DNA of 64,000 bases from Alphaproteobacteria bacterium HGW-Alphaproteobacteria-4 (GTDB lineage: Bacteria > Pseudomonadota > Alphaproteobacteria > Rhodobacterales > Rhodobacteraceae). How positions within the stretch are numbered: position 1 is the stretch's first letter; each line of letters begins with the position of its first letter. The notes under the pieces are model-generated. The model was not told the origin of the DNA, made no database searches, and was given only the letters and a program-made list of their open reading frames with translations. The stretch covers positions 1 to 64,000 of the forward strand of contig PHEE01000005.1 in NCBI GenBank assembly GCA_002842855.1, in the 5' to 3' direction. The position numbers were made by a program, and so were the translations under genes. Positions 18,340 to 27,037 of this stretch are shown here, piece after piece.

Positions 18340-20517
18340 ATGACCGCGACCGCCAAGGCTCCGGCCGACCTGCACGCGCTTTCGCAACATGTCGACGCCG
18401 AAATCATTTCCATCAACCAGCGCGTTCCGACCGGCTATGCGGGCTATATCGTGATGGTGCTGTGCATCCTCTACTCGGCGTTTCACATCGGGGTCATGAA
18501 CCTTTACCCGCTGGAAACCTGGACCTACCGGCTGTTGCATGTCGGCGGTGGCCTGGCGCTCGGGTTCTTGCTGTTTTCGGGCACCAGCCTGCCCGGCACG
18601 GGCGCCGCGAAGGCGCCGGCACTGTTGCAACGCACCTATCTGATGGTGCTCGCGCCGGGTGCCGTGATGATCTTGATGGCCTTCGGGCAGGCGATCGTGT
18701 TCTGGACCACCGGCAATGGCGTCAATCAGGCCGCCGCCAAGACCGCGATGGAATGGAGTTTCAGCCTGCCGCTACTTGGCGGCACGGTCTGGGTGTTGCT
18801 GCTGGGCTGGGTGTTTCCGCTGCGCGACCGCGGGCGGCTTGATCTGGCCGATATTCTGCTGGCCGTCGCAGCGGTTACGGTGGCGATGTACATCATCTTT
18901 CACGCGCCGTTCCTGCGGCTGCGGGCGGGCACCGCGCTGGCCAAACAGGCCGATATGTATGCCGCGATTGCCGGGGTGATTCTGATCCTTGAACTGACGC
19001 GGCGGCTGGCGGGCCTTGCGCTGGTGATCATTGCTTCGATCTTCATCGCCTATGCGTTCGTCGGGCCGTGGCTGCCCGGTGTGTTGCAGCATCGCGGCTA
19101 TACCGCTTCGCGCTTTTTCACCTATGTCTATACCGATCAGGGCATTCTTGGGCCGACCACGGCGATTTCCTCGACCTACATCATCCTGTTCGTCACCTTC
19201 GCGGCGTTTTTGCAGGCAAGCCGGGTGGGCGAGTATTTCGTCAACTTCGCCTTTGCGGCGGCGGGCGGCGCGCGTGGTGGCCCGGCCAAGGTGGCGGTGT
19301 TCGGGTCGGGCCTGATGGGCATGATCAATGGCACCTCGGCGGGCAATGTGGTGGCTACCGGGTCGCTGACGATTCCGCTGATGAAACGCGTCGGCTACAA
19401 GCCCCAGACTGCCGCTGCGGTCGAGGCGGCGGCTTCGTCGGGCGGGCAGATCTTGCCGCCGATCATGGGGGCGGGCGCCTTCATCATGTCCGAGATCACC
19501 GCGATCGCCTACCGCGACATCGTAATTGCCGCGATCATCCCGGCGGTGCTCTACTTTGCCTCGGTCTTTTTCATGGTCGATTTCGCCGCGCAGAAGTTCG
19601 GCATGAAGGGCCTGCCCCGCGACGAGTTGCCCAAGTTCGCCAAGCTGGCGCGGCAGGCGTTTCTGTTCATCCCGATCTTCATTCTGATCGGCGCGCTGTT
19701 CATGGGCTATTCGGTAATCCGCGCGGGCACGCTTGCGATGGCGGCCGCAACCGTAGTCAGCTGGCTTACGCCCTACAAGATGGGGGTGCGGTCAATCCTC
19801 TACGCGCTGGAAATTGCCACCAAGATGACGCTGCAACTGGTGGCGGTTTGTGCCGCTGCGGGCATCATTGTGGGGGTGATCGCGCTGACCGGGGTTGGCA
19901 CCCGCTTTTCGTCGCTGCTGCTGGGGCTTGCTGGTCAAAGCCAGGCCATGGCGCTGTTCTTTGCGATGATCGTGGCGATCATTCTGGGCATGGGCATGCC
20001 AACCACGGCGGCCTACGCGGTGGCGGCCTCGGTGATTGCGCCGGGGTTGGTGCAGATGGGCATTCCGATGCTGACCGCGCACTTCTTCATCTTCTACTTC
20101 GCGGTGATGTCGGCAATTACCCCACCCGTGGCGCTGGCAGCCTATGCGGGGGCGGCGATTGCGCAGTCGGACCCGATGCGAACATCGGTGGAAAGCTTCA
20201 AGATCGGGTTGGCGGCCTTTGTGGTGCCGTTCATGTTCTTCTCGTCGCCGGCTCTTTTGATGCAGGGAACCTGGCTCGAAATCCTGCATGTGTTCGTTTC
20301 GGCTTCGTTCGGTATCTACCTGCTTTCGGCGATGGTGCAGGGCTGGTTCTTCGGCGCGCTTTCGTGGCCGCTGCGGCTGGTGCTGCTGGTGGCCGCGTTG
20401 AGCATGATCGACGGCGGCTGGCTGACCGATGCCATTGGCTTGGGCGCCGGGCTGCTGGTCTGGGCGCTGCAAAAACGGCTGCTTACGCCAAGCAAGATTT
20501 CGCGCGGCGCCGATTGA
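18340..20517 (+). CDS. TRAP transporter permease, fused 4TM/12TM subunit
   Basis: Membrane component of the TAXI TRAP system, 725 residues with about 16-18 hydrophobic segments. The N-terminal third corresponds to the small DctQ-like subunit and the remainder to the DctM-like subunit, a fusion typical of TAXI systems. Characteristic DctM-type segments include GLMGMINGTSAGNVVATG, AAASSGGQILPPIMGAGAF and LGMGMPTTAAYAVAASV. GGGGAGGATTCC precedes the ATG. A strong hairpin 24 bases downstream probably ends the dctB-dctD-TAXI transcription unit or the transporter operon. Confidence 0.93.
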   Translation: MTATAKAPADLHALSQHVDAEIISINQRVPTGYAGYIVMVLCILYSAFHIGVMNLYPLETWTYRLLHVGGGLALGFLLFSGTSLPGTGAAKAPALLQRTYLMVLAPGAVMILMAFGQAIVFWTTGNGVNQAAAKTAMEWSFSLPLLGGTVWVLLLGWVFPLRDRGRLDLADILLAVAAVTVAMYIIFHAPFLRLRAGTALAKQADMYAAIAGVILILELTRRLAGLALVIIASIFIAYAFVGPWLPGVLQHRGYTASRFFTYVYTDQGILGPTTAISSTYIILFVTFAAFLQASRVGEYFVNFAFAAAGGARGGPAKVAVFGSGLMGMINGTSAGNVVATGSLTIPLMKRVGYKPQTAAAVEAAASSGGQILPPIMGAGAFIMSEITAIAYRDIVIAAIIPAVLYFASVFFMVDFAAQKFGMKGLPRDELPKFAKLARQAFLFIPIFILIGALFMGYSVIRAGTLAMAAATVVSWLTPYKMGVRSILYALEIATKMTLQLVAVCAAAGIIVGVIALTGVGTRFSSLLLGLAGQSQAMALFFAMIVAIILGMGMPTTAAYAVAASVIAPGLVQMGIPMLTAHFFIFYFAVMSAITPPVALAAYAGAAIAQSDPMRTSVESFKIGLAAFVVPFMFFSSPALLMQGTWLEILHVFVSASFGIYLLSAMVQGWFFGALSWPLRLVLLVAALSMIDGGWLTDAIGLGAGLLVWALQKRLLTPSKISRGAD

Positions 20518-20540
20518 GCGGTACCGCCCAAAACTTGCGG

Positions 20541-20567
20541 CAACGGCCCCCGGTTCGGGGGCCGTTG
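20541..20567 (+). terminator. Probable Rho-independent terminator after the TRAP operon
   Basis: A perfect 12-base stem CAACGGCCCCCG / CGGGGGCCGTTG with a three-base loop, followed by TCGTTT. The T tract is weak. It lies between the convergent TRAP permease and tpiA genes and may act for both. Confidence 0.7.
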
Positions 20568-20586
20568 TCGTTTCGGGGTGGTCGTC

Positions 20587-21333
20587 TCAGGCGGCTTCAA
20601 GTGCGGCGATGATGGCGCCGAAATCGGCGGCCTTCAGGCTGGCGCCCCCCACCAGCGCGCCATCGACATCGGCCAGCGCGAAAATCTCGGTGGCGTTCGA
20701 GGGCTTGACCGACCCGCCGTAAAGCAGGCGGAAGGCATTGCCTTCAGCGCCAAACCGCGCCGCCAGCTCGGCACGCAGGAAGCCGTGCACCTCGGCAATC
20801 TGCGCCAGCGTTGGCGTGCGCCCGGTGCCAATGGCCCAGACCGGCTCATAGGCCACCACGGTATCGGCGCCGGTGGCACCCTCGGGCACCGAAGCCGCCA
20901 ATTGCGCCCCGATCACCGCCAGGGTGGTGCCCGCGTCACGCTCGGCCTCGGTCTCGCCGACGCAGATCACCGCCGTCAGCCCGGCGCTGCGTGCAGCCAG
21001 CGCCTTGGCGCGCACCTCGGTGTTGGTCTCGCCATGGTCGGCGCGGCGCTCGGAATGGCCAAGAATGACAAAGCGCGCCCCCGCATCGGCCAGCATCGCC
21101 GCCGAAATGTCGCCGGTATGCGCGCCCGCCGCCTTGGCATGGCAATCCTGCCCGCCGATCGCCAGCGGGTGCTTGCCCTTTTGCCAGTTCATCTGCGCAA
21201 GCAGCGTGGCGGGAGGGCAGATCAGCACCTCGCAGCCGGGGGTGGGGTGGGCCGCAACCAGCGCGGTGACCTCGGCGAGGTTCGCGGCCAGGCCGTTCAT
21301 CTTCCAGTTGCCTGCTGCCAGTTTCCGCCGCAT
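20587..21333 (-). CDS. tpiA: Triosephosphate isomerase
   Basis: Glycolytic TIM-barrel enzyme interconverting dihydroxyacetone phosphate and glyceraldehyde 3-phosphate, 248 residues. All signatures are intact: GNWKMN with the catalytic Lys near residue 11, the catalytic His in VILGHSERR, the catalytic Glu and flexible loop in [11 protein letters not shown], and the phosphate-binding YGGSVKP and LVGGASLK. It stands alone, convergent with the TRAP operon. Confidence 0.97.
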   Translation of the reverse strand: MRRKLAAGNWKMNGLAANLAEVTALVAAHPTPGCEVLICPPATLLAQMNWQKGKHPLAIGGQDCHAKAAGAHTGDISAAMLADAGARFVILGHSERRADHGETNTEVRAKALAARSAGLTAVICVGETEAERDAGTTLAVIGAQLAASVPEGATGADTVVAYEPVWAIGTGRTPTLAQIAEVHGFLRAELAARFGAEGNAFRLLYGGSVKPSNATEIFALADVDGALVGGASLKAADFGAIIAALEAA

Positions 21334-21404
21334 CTGCCTGCCTCCTTGAGCTTATTGCGCCAGACTAGGCGCCGCGCGGCGGGCTGCAAAGGGGGCAAAT
21401 GCGC

Positions 21405-21767
21405 CTAGACCGCGTCCGGCGCATCCTTGAAGCGAATCGATTCACCGCAACCGCAGGCCTCGGCCACATTGGGGTTGTTGAAGCGGAAACCCGATTCGAT
21501 CAGGCCCTCGGCATAGTCGATCTCGGTGCCAAACAGAAACATCTGCGCCATCGGCGCGATCAGCACACGGGCGCCATCCTGCTCGACCACCTCATCCATC
21601 GGCCCGGCGACCTCGGCCACCTCAAGCGTGTATTCCATGCCCGCGCAGCCGCCCTTTTTCACGCCAAGCCGCAACCCGGCGCCGCCCTTGTCGGCCATCA
21701 GCCGCGCCACCTGCGCCACCGCGCGCGGGCTGAGCGTGACCGCCGCCTTGCCGGGAATACCAAACAT
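21405..21767 (-). CDS. HesB/IscA family iron-sulfur cluster assembly protein
   Basis: A-type Fe-S carrier of 120 residues. It begins [16 protein letters not shown] and has the three conserved Cys: one in [10 protein letters not shown] and two in EACGCGESI at the C-terminus. It could be called SufA or IscA; the N-terminus and DUF59 neighbour favour a SUF-pathway carrier. The ATG shares one base with the stop of the upstream DUF59 gene (TGATG). An in-frame GTG or ATG further upstream lies inside that neighbour and is unlikely. No sufBCD genes lie in the window nearby. Confidence 0.92.
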   Translation of the reverse strand: MFGIPGKAAVTLSPRAVAQVARLMADKGGAGLRLGVKKGGCAGMEYTLEVAEVAGPMDEVVEQDGARVLIAPMAQMFLFGTEIDYAEGLIESGFRFNNPNVAEACGCGESIRFKDAPDAV

Positions 21768-22129
21768 CACATGAACCCCAATTCCAGCCGCGCCTCGTCG
21801 GACATCATTTCCATGCCCCACTGCGGCTCAAACGTCATCTGCACGTTGACGCGCTGCACGCCGTCCAGCGGTTCCACCGCATCGGCCACCCAGCCGGGCA
21901 TCTCGCCCGCCACCGGGCAGCCGGGGGCGGTCAGTGTCATCACAATTTCGACCGCATTCTCGGGGCTGATATCGACCGTGTAGATCAACCCGAGATCCCA
22001 GATATTCACCGGAATTTCAGGGTCATAGACGGTGCGACAGGCATCGACCACGCGCTCGTAAAGCGGGTGGTCGGTGGTCGAAGGGCGGATCAGCGGTTCG
22101 CCTTCAAGCGGGCCTTGGGCTTCGGTCAT
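21767..22129 (-). CDS. DUF59/MIP18 family SUF system Fe-S assembly protein (SufT-like)
   Basis: A 120-residue protein with the DUF59 fold, including [20 protein letters not shown] and the reactive-Cys segment [12 protein letters not shown]. Family members (SufT, YitW, PaaD-like) help Fe-S maturation. The start at 22129 gives [12 protein letters not shown]; a longer frame to 22195 has a poorly conserved leader that overlaps a repeat region. It is translationally coupled to the A-type carrier, so the two probably act together. Confidence 0.88.
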   Translation of the reverse strand: MTEAQGPLEGEPLIRPSTTDHPLYERVVDACRTVYDPEIPVNIWDLGLIYTVDISPENAVEIVMTLTAPGCPVAGEMPGWVADAVEPLDGVQRVNVQMTFEPQWGMEMMSDEARLELGFM

Positions 22130-22199
22130 TGGGTCACTCGCGCGGGGTTGTTGACCGATTATATAGGGAATGCCGCGCCGCAGGTCCAGAGCCATGCAA

Positions 22200-22282
22200 A
22201 ATGCTTCAGGTCGAATATCCCCCGCGAAGCGGCGCGCGCAGCCAAAGGCGCCTCCGGCGGGGATATTTTGGCTGGAGCATTG
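22200..22282. repeat. Dispersed imperfect palindrome, copy C
   Basis: The left arm AATGCTTCAGGTCGAATATC (from 22199) and the right arm GGGGATATTTTGGCTGGAGC (from 22259) are inverted. Relative to copies A and B it is reversed: the conserved CCGCCGGAGGC stretch appears as GCCTCCGGCGG next to the right arm. It sits in the divergent gap between the DUF59 gene and tgt, so it may be part of the tgt leader. Confidence 0.7.
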
Positions 22283-22333
22283 GCAAGTGGGCGGGCTTGG
22301 CCTATGGCAGCGCGGAATGGGCAGGGGGCGCCG

Positions 22334-23464
22334 ATGGCAGCGGGCTTTGGTTTTACGGTTTCAGCAATCGACGGTGCGGCACGGGCCGGGGTAATTTCCA
22401 CGCCGCGCGGGCAGGTGCGCACACCGGCCTTCATGCCGGTGGGCACCGCAGCCACGGTCAAGGCGATGCTGCCCGAAAGCGTGGCGGCGACCGGCGCCGA
22501 CATTCTGTTGGGCAACACCTATCATCTGATGCTGCGCCCCACCGCCGAGCGGATTGCGCGGCTGGGCGGGTTGCACCGGTTCATGAACTGGGACCGCCCG
22601 ATTCTGACCGATTCGGGCGGGTTTCAGGTGATGAGCCTCGCTAGCCTGCGCAAGATGACTGAGGAGGGGGTGCGCTTCAAAAGCCATATCGATGGCTCAA
22701 CGCACCACCTGACGCCCGAACGCAGCATGGAGATTCAGCGCCTGCTTGGCTCTGACATCGTGATGGCGTTTGACGAATGCCCGGCGTTGCCGGCCACCGA
22801 CGCGGTGGTGGCCGCCAGCATGCGCCGTTCAATGCGCTGGGCGGCGCGGTCACGCGAGGCGTTTGGTGCGCGGCCGGGGCACGCGCTTTTTGGCATCATG
22901 CAAGGCGGTGTCACGCGCGAACTGCGCGAGGAAAGTGCGGCAGCGCTGCGCGAAATCGGGTTTGAGGGCTACGCTGTCGGCGGGCTGGCAGTGGGCGAGG
23001 GGCAAGAGGCGATGTTTGGCGTGCTCGATTATGCGCCGGGCCTGCTACCCGACGACAAGCCGCGCTACCTGATGGGCGTGGGCAAGCCCGACGACATTGT
23101 GGGCGCCGTGGAGCGTGGCATCGACATGATGGATTGCGTGCTGCCCTCGCGGTCGGGGCGCACCGGGCAGGCGTTCACGCGGCGCGGCGTGGTCAACATC
23201 AAGAACGCGCGGCACATGGACGATCCGCGCCCGCTTGATGAGGCGTGTAGCTGCCCTGCCTGCCGCAGCTACAGCCGTGCCTACCTGCACCATGTGTTCC
23301 GGGCGCAGGAAATTATCGCCTCGATGCTGATAACCTGGCACAACCTGCACTATTATCAAGAGCTTATGGCGGGTCTGCGCGGGGCTATTGGCGCCGGGCA
23401 GCTGGCCGATTTCGTGCGCGTTTTTCACGCCCTGCGCGCCGAGGGCGATATCGAGCCGCTCTGA
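22334..23464 (+). CDS. tgt: tRNA-guanine transglycosylase (queuine tRNA-ribosyltransferase)
   Basis: Exchanges guanine 34 for preQ1 in tRNAs with GUN anticodons, including the tRNA-Asn found at 60.5 kb in this window. The start at 22334 gives 376 residues, the usual length, with CAGGGGG upstream; a start at 22304 is possible but adds ten non-conserved residues. Motifs: [11 protein letters not shown], the Asp of [21 protein letters not shown], the nucleophile region [13 protein letters not shown], and a zinc site CSCPACRSY with a downstream His. It overlaps no neighbour and ends four bases from the convergent ThiE-like gene. Confidence 0.96.
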   Translation: MAAGFGFTVSAIDGAARAGVISTPRGQVRTPAFMPVGTAATVKAMLPESVAATGADILLGNTYHLMLRPTAERIARLGGLHRFMNWDRPILTDSGGFQVMSLASLRKMTEEGVRFKSHIDGSTHHLTPERSMEIQRLLGSDIVMAFDECPALPATDAVVAASMRRSMRWAARSREAFGARPGHALFGIMQGGVTRELREESAAALREIGFEGYAVGGLAVGEGQEAMFGVLDYAPGLLPDDKPRYLMGVGKPDDIVGAVERGIDMMDCVLPSRSGRTGQAFTRRGVVNIKNARHMDDPRPLDEACSCPACRSYSRAYLHHVFRAQEIIASMLITWHNLHYYQELMAGLRGAIGAGQLADFVRVFHALRAEGDIEPL

Positions 23465-23468
23465 GCCT

Positions 23469-24089
23469 TCAGCCCATCGCCGCGACAAGCGCCTTGAGTG
23501 CGGCGACCGGGTCGGGGGCCTGCCAGATTTCTTCGCCGAAGGCGAAGAAATCGGTGACCGGGGCAAGATCGGCCACCAGCGCCGGGGTCAGCGCGCCCTC
23601 GGCTACCACCGGCACCTCGATCACCTCGGACCACCAGGCAAAAAGTGCGCGCTCGGCCAGCGCGCCGTTGTGCAGCGCGGTTTCGGCCAGCGGCCCAAAA
23701 CAGACGTAGTCTGCCCCTGCCTCGCCTGCCGCCATGCCGGCGTGCTTTGACGCGCCGCACCACGCGCCCACAATGGCGTCGGCGCCAAGGTCCTTGCGCG
23801 CCGAACGCACCGAGCGTGCGGCATCCATCAGGTGCACGCCGTCCAGACCATGGGGCTCCACCAGTTTCACATGGTCGCTGATCACGATCGCCACATCACG
23901 TTCGTGCGCTGTCATGCGGCAGGCATCTGCGGCACGCGCGATGGCATCTTCATCGCGCCCGGCGAGCGAAAGGCGAAGGCAGGCGACATCGACCGCGTCG
24001 AGCACGGCACCGAGACGCGGAATGAAGACCTCAAGCTCAAACGCGGGGGGTGTGATCAGGTAAATCTGCGGGCGGTCGTCGGCGGCCAT
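23469..24089 (-). CDS. Thiamine phosphate synthase-family (TMP-TENI) protein, probably not a classical ThiE
   Basis: A 206-residue TIM-barrel protein of the ThiE/TenI superfamily. The fold signatures are present: YLITPPAF at the N-terminus, DHVKLVEPHGLDGVHL, and EAGADYVCFGP. The active-site residues of true ThiE are changed: HLGQxD becomes HLMDAA, and the VGPVFPTxTK-type loop becomes VCFGPLAETALHN. It may act as a TenI-like or moonlighting protein rather than making thiamine phosphate. No thiamine genes are nearby. The chosen ATG gives MAADDRPQ; the longer frame upstream runs into unrelated sequence. Confidence 0.8.
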   Translation of the reverse strand: MAADDRPQIYLITPPAFELEVFIPRLGAVLDAVDVACLRLSLAGRDEDAIARAADACRMTAHERDVAIVISDHVKLVEPHGLDGVHLMDAARSVRSARKDLGADAIVGAWCGASKHAGMAAGEAGADYVCFGPLAETALHNGALAERALFAWWSEVIEVPVVAEGALTPALVADLAPVTDFFAFGEEIWQAPDPVAALKALVAAMG

Positions 24090-24121
24090 GATGCGATCCT
24101 CGGGCTTCGGGTTGGCGCTTC

Positions 24122-24460
24122 CTACCCTTTTGCGCCCTTGGGCGGAAGGCCCCTCGCGTGGGCAAGCGCGAGCGCCACAAGCCGTGCGCGCGGCGCATCC
24201 TCGGCATCTTCGGGTGCCACCTCGACGAAACCACCCATCGCGCGCCCGGTAAAGGTCATCTCGCGCACCCCGGCCTGTGCCAGCGCTTCGGCATGTGCCG
24301 ACTTGCCGACCCGAAACATCAGCCCGGTGCCCGAGACACCGCAGACCATGTTGCCATCGAGCAAGAAGCACACGCCGCCGAACATCCGCTTTTCGCTGAT
24401 GCCGGGGGCGTCGGCGAGGTCTTCGCGCATCAGTTCCAGCAGGCCGTGGTCAAGGGGCAT
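24122..24460 (-). CDS. TfoX/Sxy N-terminal domain protein
   Basis: A 112-residue protein matching the TfoX N-terminal domain, with EKRMFGGVCFLLDGNMVCGV and the later segment MTFTGRAMGGFVEV. In gammaproteobacteria TfoX is a competence regulator; in alphaproteobacteria short single-domain versions are common and of unknown function. It is transcribed away from trmJ, with a 64-base divergent gap, and in the same direction as the ThiE-like gene 32 bases downstream. Confidence 0.85.
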   Translation of the reverse strand: MPLDHGLLELMREDLADAPGISEKRMFGGVCFLLDGNMVCGVSGTGLMFRVGKSAHAEALAQAGVREMTFTGRAMGGFVEVAPEDAEDAPRARLVALALAHARGLPPKGAKG

Positions 24461-24524
24461 CGGGCCTCTCCTTGTCAGTTTGTCGGGGTCAGCGTATCAG
24501 GCAGGCAGGTTTTGAAAAAGTGCC

Positions 24525-25247
24525 ATGACTCCACAACCGATCATCATTCTCGTGCGCCCGCAGATGGGCGAGAACATCGGCGCCGCAGCGCGGGCGATGC
24601 TGAACTTCGGCCTTACGGCCATGCGGCTGGTCGATCCGCGCGATGGCTGGCCCAACCCGCGCGCGGTGGCGATGGCTTCGGGGGCGGCGGCGGAGGTGCT
24701 CGACCATGCGGGGGTGTTTGCCGACCTTGCGGGCGCGATGGCCGATTGTGACTATATCTTTGCCACCACGGCGCGCGGGCGCGAACTTTCCAAGCCGATC
24801 TTTACCCCCGAGGCCGCGATGGCGCATGCGCGCGCGCTGATTGCGGGCGGTGCCAAGGTGGCGGTACTGTTTGGTGCCGAGCGGGCAGGGCTGGAAAACG
24901 ACGATGTCGCCCGTGCCAGCGCGATCATCACGATTCCGGTGAACCCGGCGTTCTATTCGCTCAACCTCGGTCAGGCGGTGTTGCTGACGGCCTATGAATG
25001 GGCGCGGGGCGGCGATCTGCCCGCGCTGCCCGATGGGCTTGGCGAACTGGCAAGCGCGGTCGAGGTGGCAAAGCTGGGCGACCATTACGAGGCAGAGCTG
25101 GAAGCGGCAGGTTTTTTCTTTCCGCCCACCAAGGCACCCCGGATGCGGCTTAACCTGCGCAACATGTGGGCGCGCCTTGCGCTGACCCGGTCTGAGGTGC
25201 AGACCCTGCACGGCGTGCTGCGCCAGCTTTTGCGCAAGGCGCCCTGA
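24525..25247 (+). CDS. trmJ: tRNA (cytidine/uridine-2'-O-)-methyltransferase TrmJ
   Basis: SPOUT-class SAM-dependent methyltransferase, 240 residues, modifying ribose 32 of tRNA anticodon loops. Motif 1 is VRPQMGENIGAAARAM, motif 2 LFGAERAGLENDD, and motif 3 NPAFYSLNLGQAVLLTAYE, which forms the trefoil knot. The C-terminal extension (from about residue 165) matches the TrmJ dimerisation and tRNA-binding tail. The start ATG lies close behind a weak site. It is alone, with a 100-base gap before the copper chaperone. Confidence 0.93.
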   Translation: MTPQPIIILVRPQMGENIGAAARAMLNFGLTAMRLVDPRDGWPNPRAVAMASGAAAEVLDHAGVFADLAGAMADCDYIFATTARGRELSKPIFTPEAAMAHARALIAGGAKVAVLFGAERAGLENDDVARASAIITIPVNPAFYSLNLGQAVLLTAYEWARGGDLPALPDGLGELASAVEVAKLGDHYEAELEAAGFFFPPTKAPRMRLNLRNMWARLALTRSEVQTLHGVLRQLLRKAP

Positions 25248-25347
25248 TCTGGCTGCGACACATTCGCGTGAAGCGCGCCATCGCCCTTGCGCGGTGCAGC
25301 AAGGGGCGCTTTAGCGTAGCGCAGGTTTCCCTTGAAAGGTTTGCGCC

Positions 25348-25818
25348 ATGAAACGCCTTGCCCTTGCACTCGCCTTGCTGCTGGCCGCCCCGGCGGCCCA
25401 TGCCCATGACGTGATCGTCAACGGGCTGCATTTCGTGCATCCGTATATCTCCGAGCCGATCAAGGGCGCGATGTCGGGTGCCGCCTATGTGGTGATCGCC
25501 AACGAAGGCACCCAAGCCGACACCTTGATCGGGGTCGAAACCGACATCGCGATGATGGCGATGATGCACAAGACCGAGTTCAGCACCGACGGCGTTGCCA
25601 GCATGGTCGAGTTGCCCCCCGTCACCATTGCACCGGGCGATGTCTACAGCTTCGAACCGGGCGGCGCACATATCATGCTGATGATGCTGAACAGCGGACT
25701 GAAGGTGGGCGACATGGCGCCCTTTACGCTGATCTTCGAGAACGCGGGCCGGGTTGCGGTGGAGTTCATGGTTGACCCTGCCGACCCGAACGCGCCCGCC
25801 GTGCAACATATGCACTAA
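25348..25818 (+). CDS. PCu(A)C family copper chaperone
   Basis: A 156-residue periplasmic copper chaperone. Residues 1-19 form a signal peptide ending AAHA. The copper-binding arrangement is visible as MMHKTEF, then a Met ten residues on (GVASM), and later GAHIMLM, fitting the H(M)x10Mx21HxM pattern. PCuAC proteins deliver Cu(I) to the CuA or CuB sites of cytochrome oxidase. The next gene is heme A synthase, so the pair fits oxidase assembly. Confidence 0.93.
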   Translation: MKRLALALALLLAAPAAHAHDVIVNGLHFVHPYISEPIKGAMSGAAYVVIANEGTQADTLIGVETDIAMMAMMHKTEFSTDGVASMVELPPVTIAPGDVYSFEPGGAHIMLMMLNSGLKVGDMAPFTLIFENAGRVAVEFMVDPADPNAPAVQHMH

Positions 25819-25885
25819 GCACGCGGCCTTGAAGCCCCGGCGGCGGCGCCCTAGTGTCTGGCGCGAAACCGCATGGGGGCATCTG

Positions 25886-27037
25886 GTGGCCACGAAACGC
25901 AGCATTTTTGAAGAGGTGGGCGGCGCCGCGCCGCCACCCCCGCCCAAAGGCGGCATGATCGAGCGCGGCCCGCGCGGCGCGCGCGGTTTGGTGCGGGCGT
26001 GGCTGGGGGTGTTGTTCGCGCTGGTGGTGGCGATGATCGCGGTGGGCGGGCTGACGCGACTGACCGACAGCGGCCTGTCGATCACCGAATGGCGCCCGCT
26101 TACCGGCGCGCTGCCACCGATCGGCACCGAAGCGTGGATGCGTGAATTTGCGGCCTATCAACAAAGCCCCGAGTTTCGCCTGCAAAACAGCACGATGACG
26201 CTCGATGCCTTCAAAAGCATCTTCTGGTGGGAATGGAGCCACCGCCAGCTTGGCCGGGTGATCGGTCTGGTCTGGGCGCTGGGGTTCTTCGGCCTCTGGG
26301 CCTTGGGGCGAATTCCGCCGGGCTGGAAGGGGCGGCTGCTGCTGCTTGGCGTGTTGGGCGGAGCGCAAGGGGCGATCGGCTGGTGGATGGTGGCCTCGGG
26401 GCTGACCGGCACTGCGGTTGATGTGGCAAGCTACCGCCTTGCAACACATCTTGGGCTGGCCTTTGCCATTCTGGGGCTGATTGCGGTGCAGATGCTGGAA
26501 CTTGGGCGCAGCGATGCCGCGTTGATGGTGGCACGGCGGGCGGGGGAAGCGCGGCTGGGGGCATGGGCAGGCTGGCTTGCGGCGCTCGCTTTTGCGCAGG
26601 TGCTTCTGGGTGCGCTGGTGGCGGGAATTGACGCGGGTCGCGGCTTTCCGACATGGCCCTTGATGAACGGCAGCTTCTTTCCCGCCGATGCCTTTGTGGT
26701 GCCGGGCGGGGGGGCGGCCTGGCGGGCTTTCTTTGAAAACCCTGGCCTCGTGCAATTTCTGCACCGGTTAGCGGGCTATGCGCTGCTGGTGGCCGCGCTT
26801 TTCGGCTGGTGGCGGGCGCGGGCTTCGGCCCAGCCGACCATCCGCGCGGGCTTTGGCGCCGTAGCGCTGATGGCGCTGGCGCAGGCGACACTTGGCATCT
26901 TTACCGCGCTTTACGCGGCCCCGCTGGTTCTGGGGCTGGTGCACCAACTCGGGGCGGTGGTGCTCTGGGTTCTTATCTTGCGCGCGCGCGCTGAAGCTCG
27001 CGCGCCGCATGCAACTTCAATCCGAGGATCTCGATGA
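25886..27037 (+). CDS. ctaA: Heme A synthase (COX15/CtaA family)
   Basis: Membrane enzyme oxidising the C8 methyl of heme O to make heme A for aa3-type oxidase. It has 383 residues if begun at the GTG at 25886, behind a G-run; the family's usual length supports this. The N-terminal tail contains PPPPPKGG before the first membrane helix. Eight hydrophobic segments are visible, with the conserved GGLTRLTDSGLSITEWRPLTG loop split around residue 65, the heme-ligand region EWSHRQLGR, and FLHRLAGYA and LVHQLGAVV with the later His ligands. The stop overlaps the start of the M32 peptidase in ATGA. Confidence 0.93.
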   Translation: MATKRSIFEEVGGAAPPPPPKGGMIERGPRGARGLVRAWLGVLFALVVAMIAVGGLTRLTDSGLSITEWRPLTGALPPIGTEAWMREFAAYQQSPEFRLQNSTMTLDAFKSIFWWEWSHRQLGRVIGLVWALGFFGLWALGRIPPGWKGRLLLLGVLGGAQGAIGWWMVASGLTGTAVDVASYRLATHLGLAFAILGLIAVQMLELGRSDAALMVARRAGEARLGAWAGWLAALAFAQVLLGALVAGIDAGRGFPTWPLMNGSFFPADAFVVPGGGAAWRAFFENPGLVQFLHRLAGYALLVAALFGWWRARASAQPTIRAGFGAVALMALAQATLGIFTALYAAPLVLGLVHQLGAVVLWVLILRARAEARAPHATSIRGSR

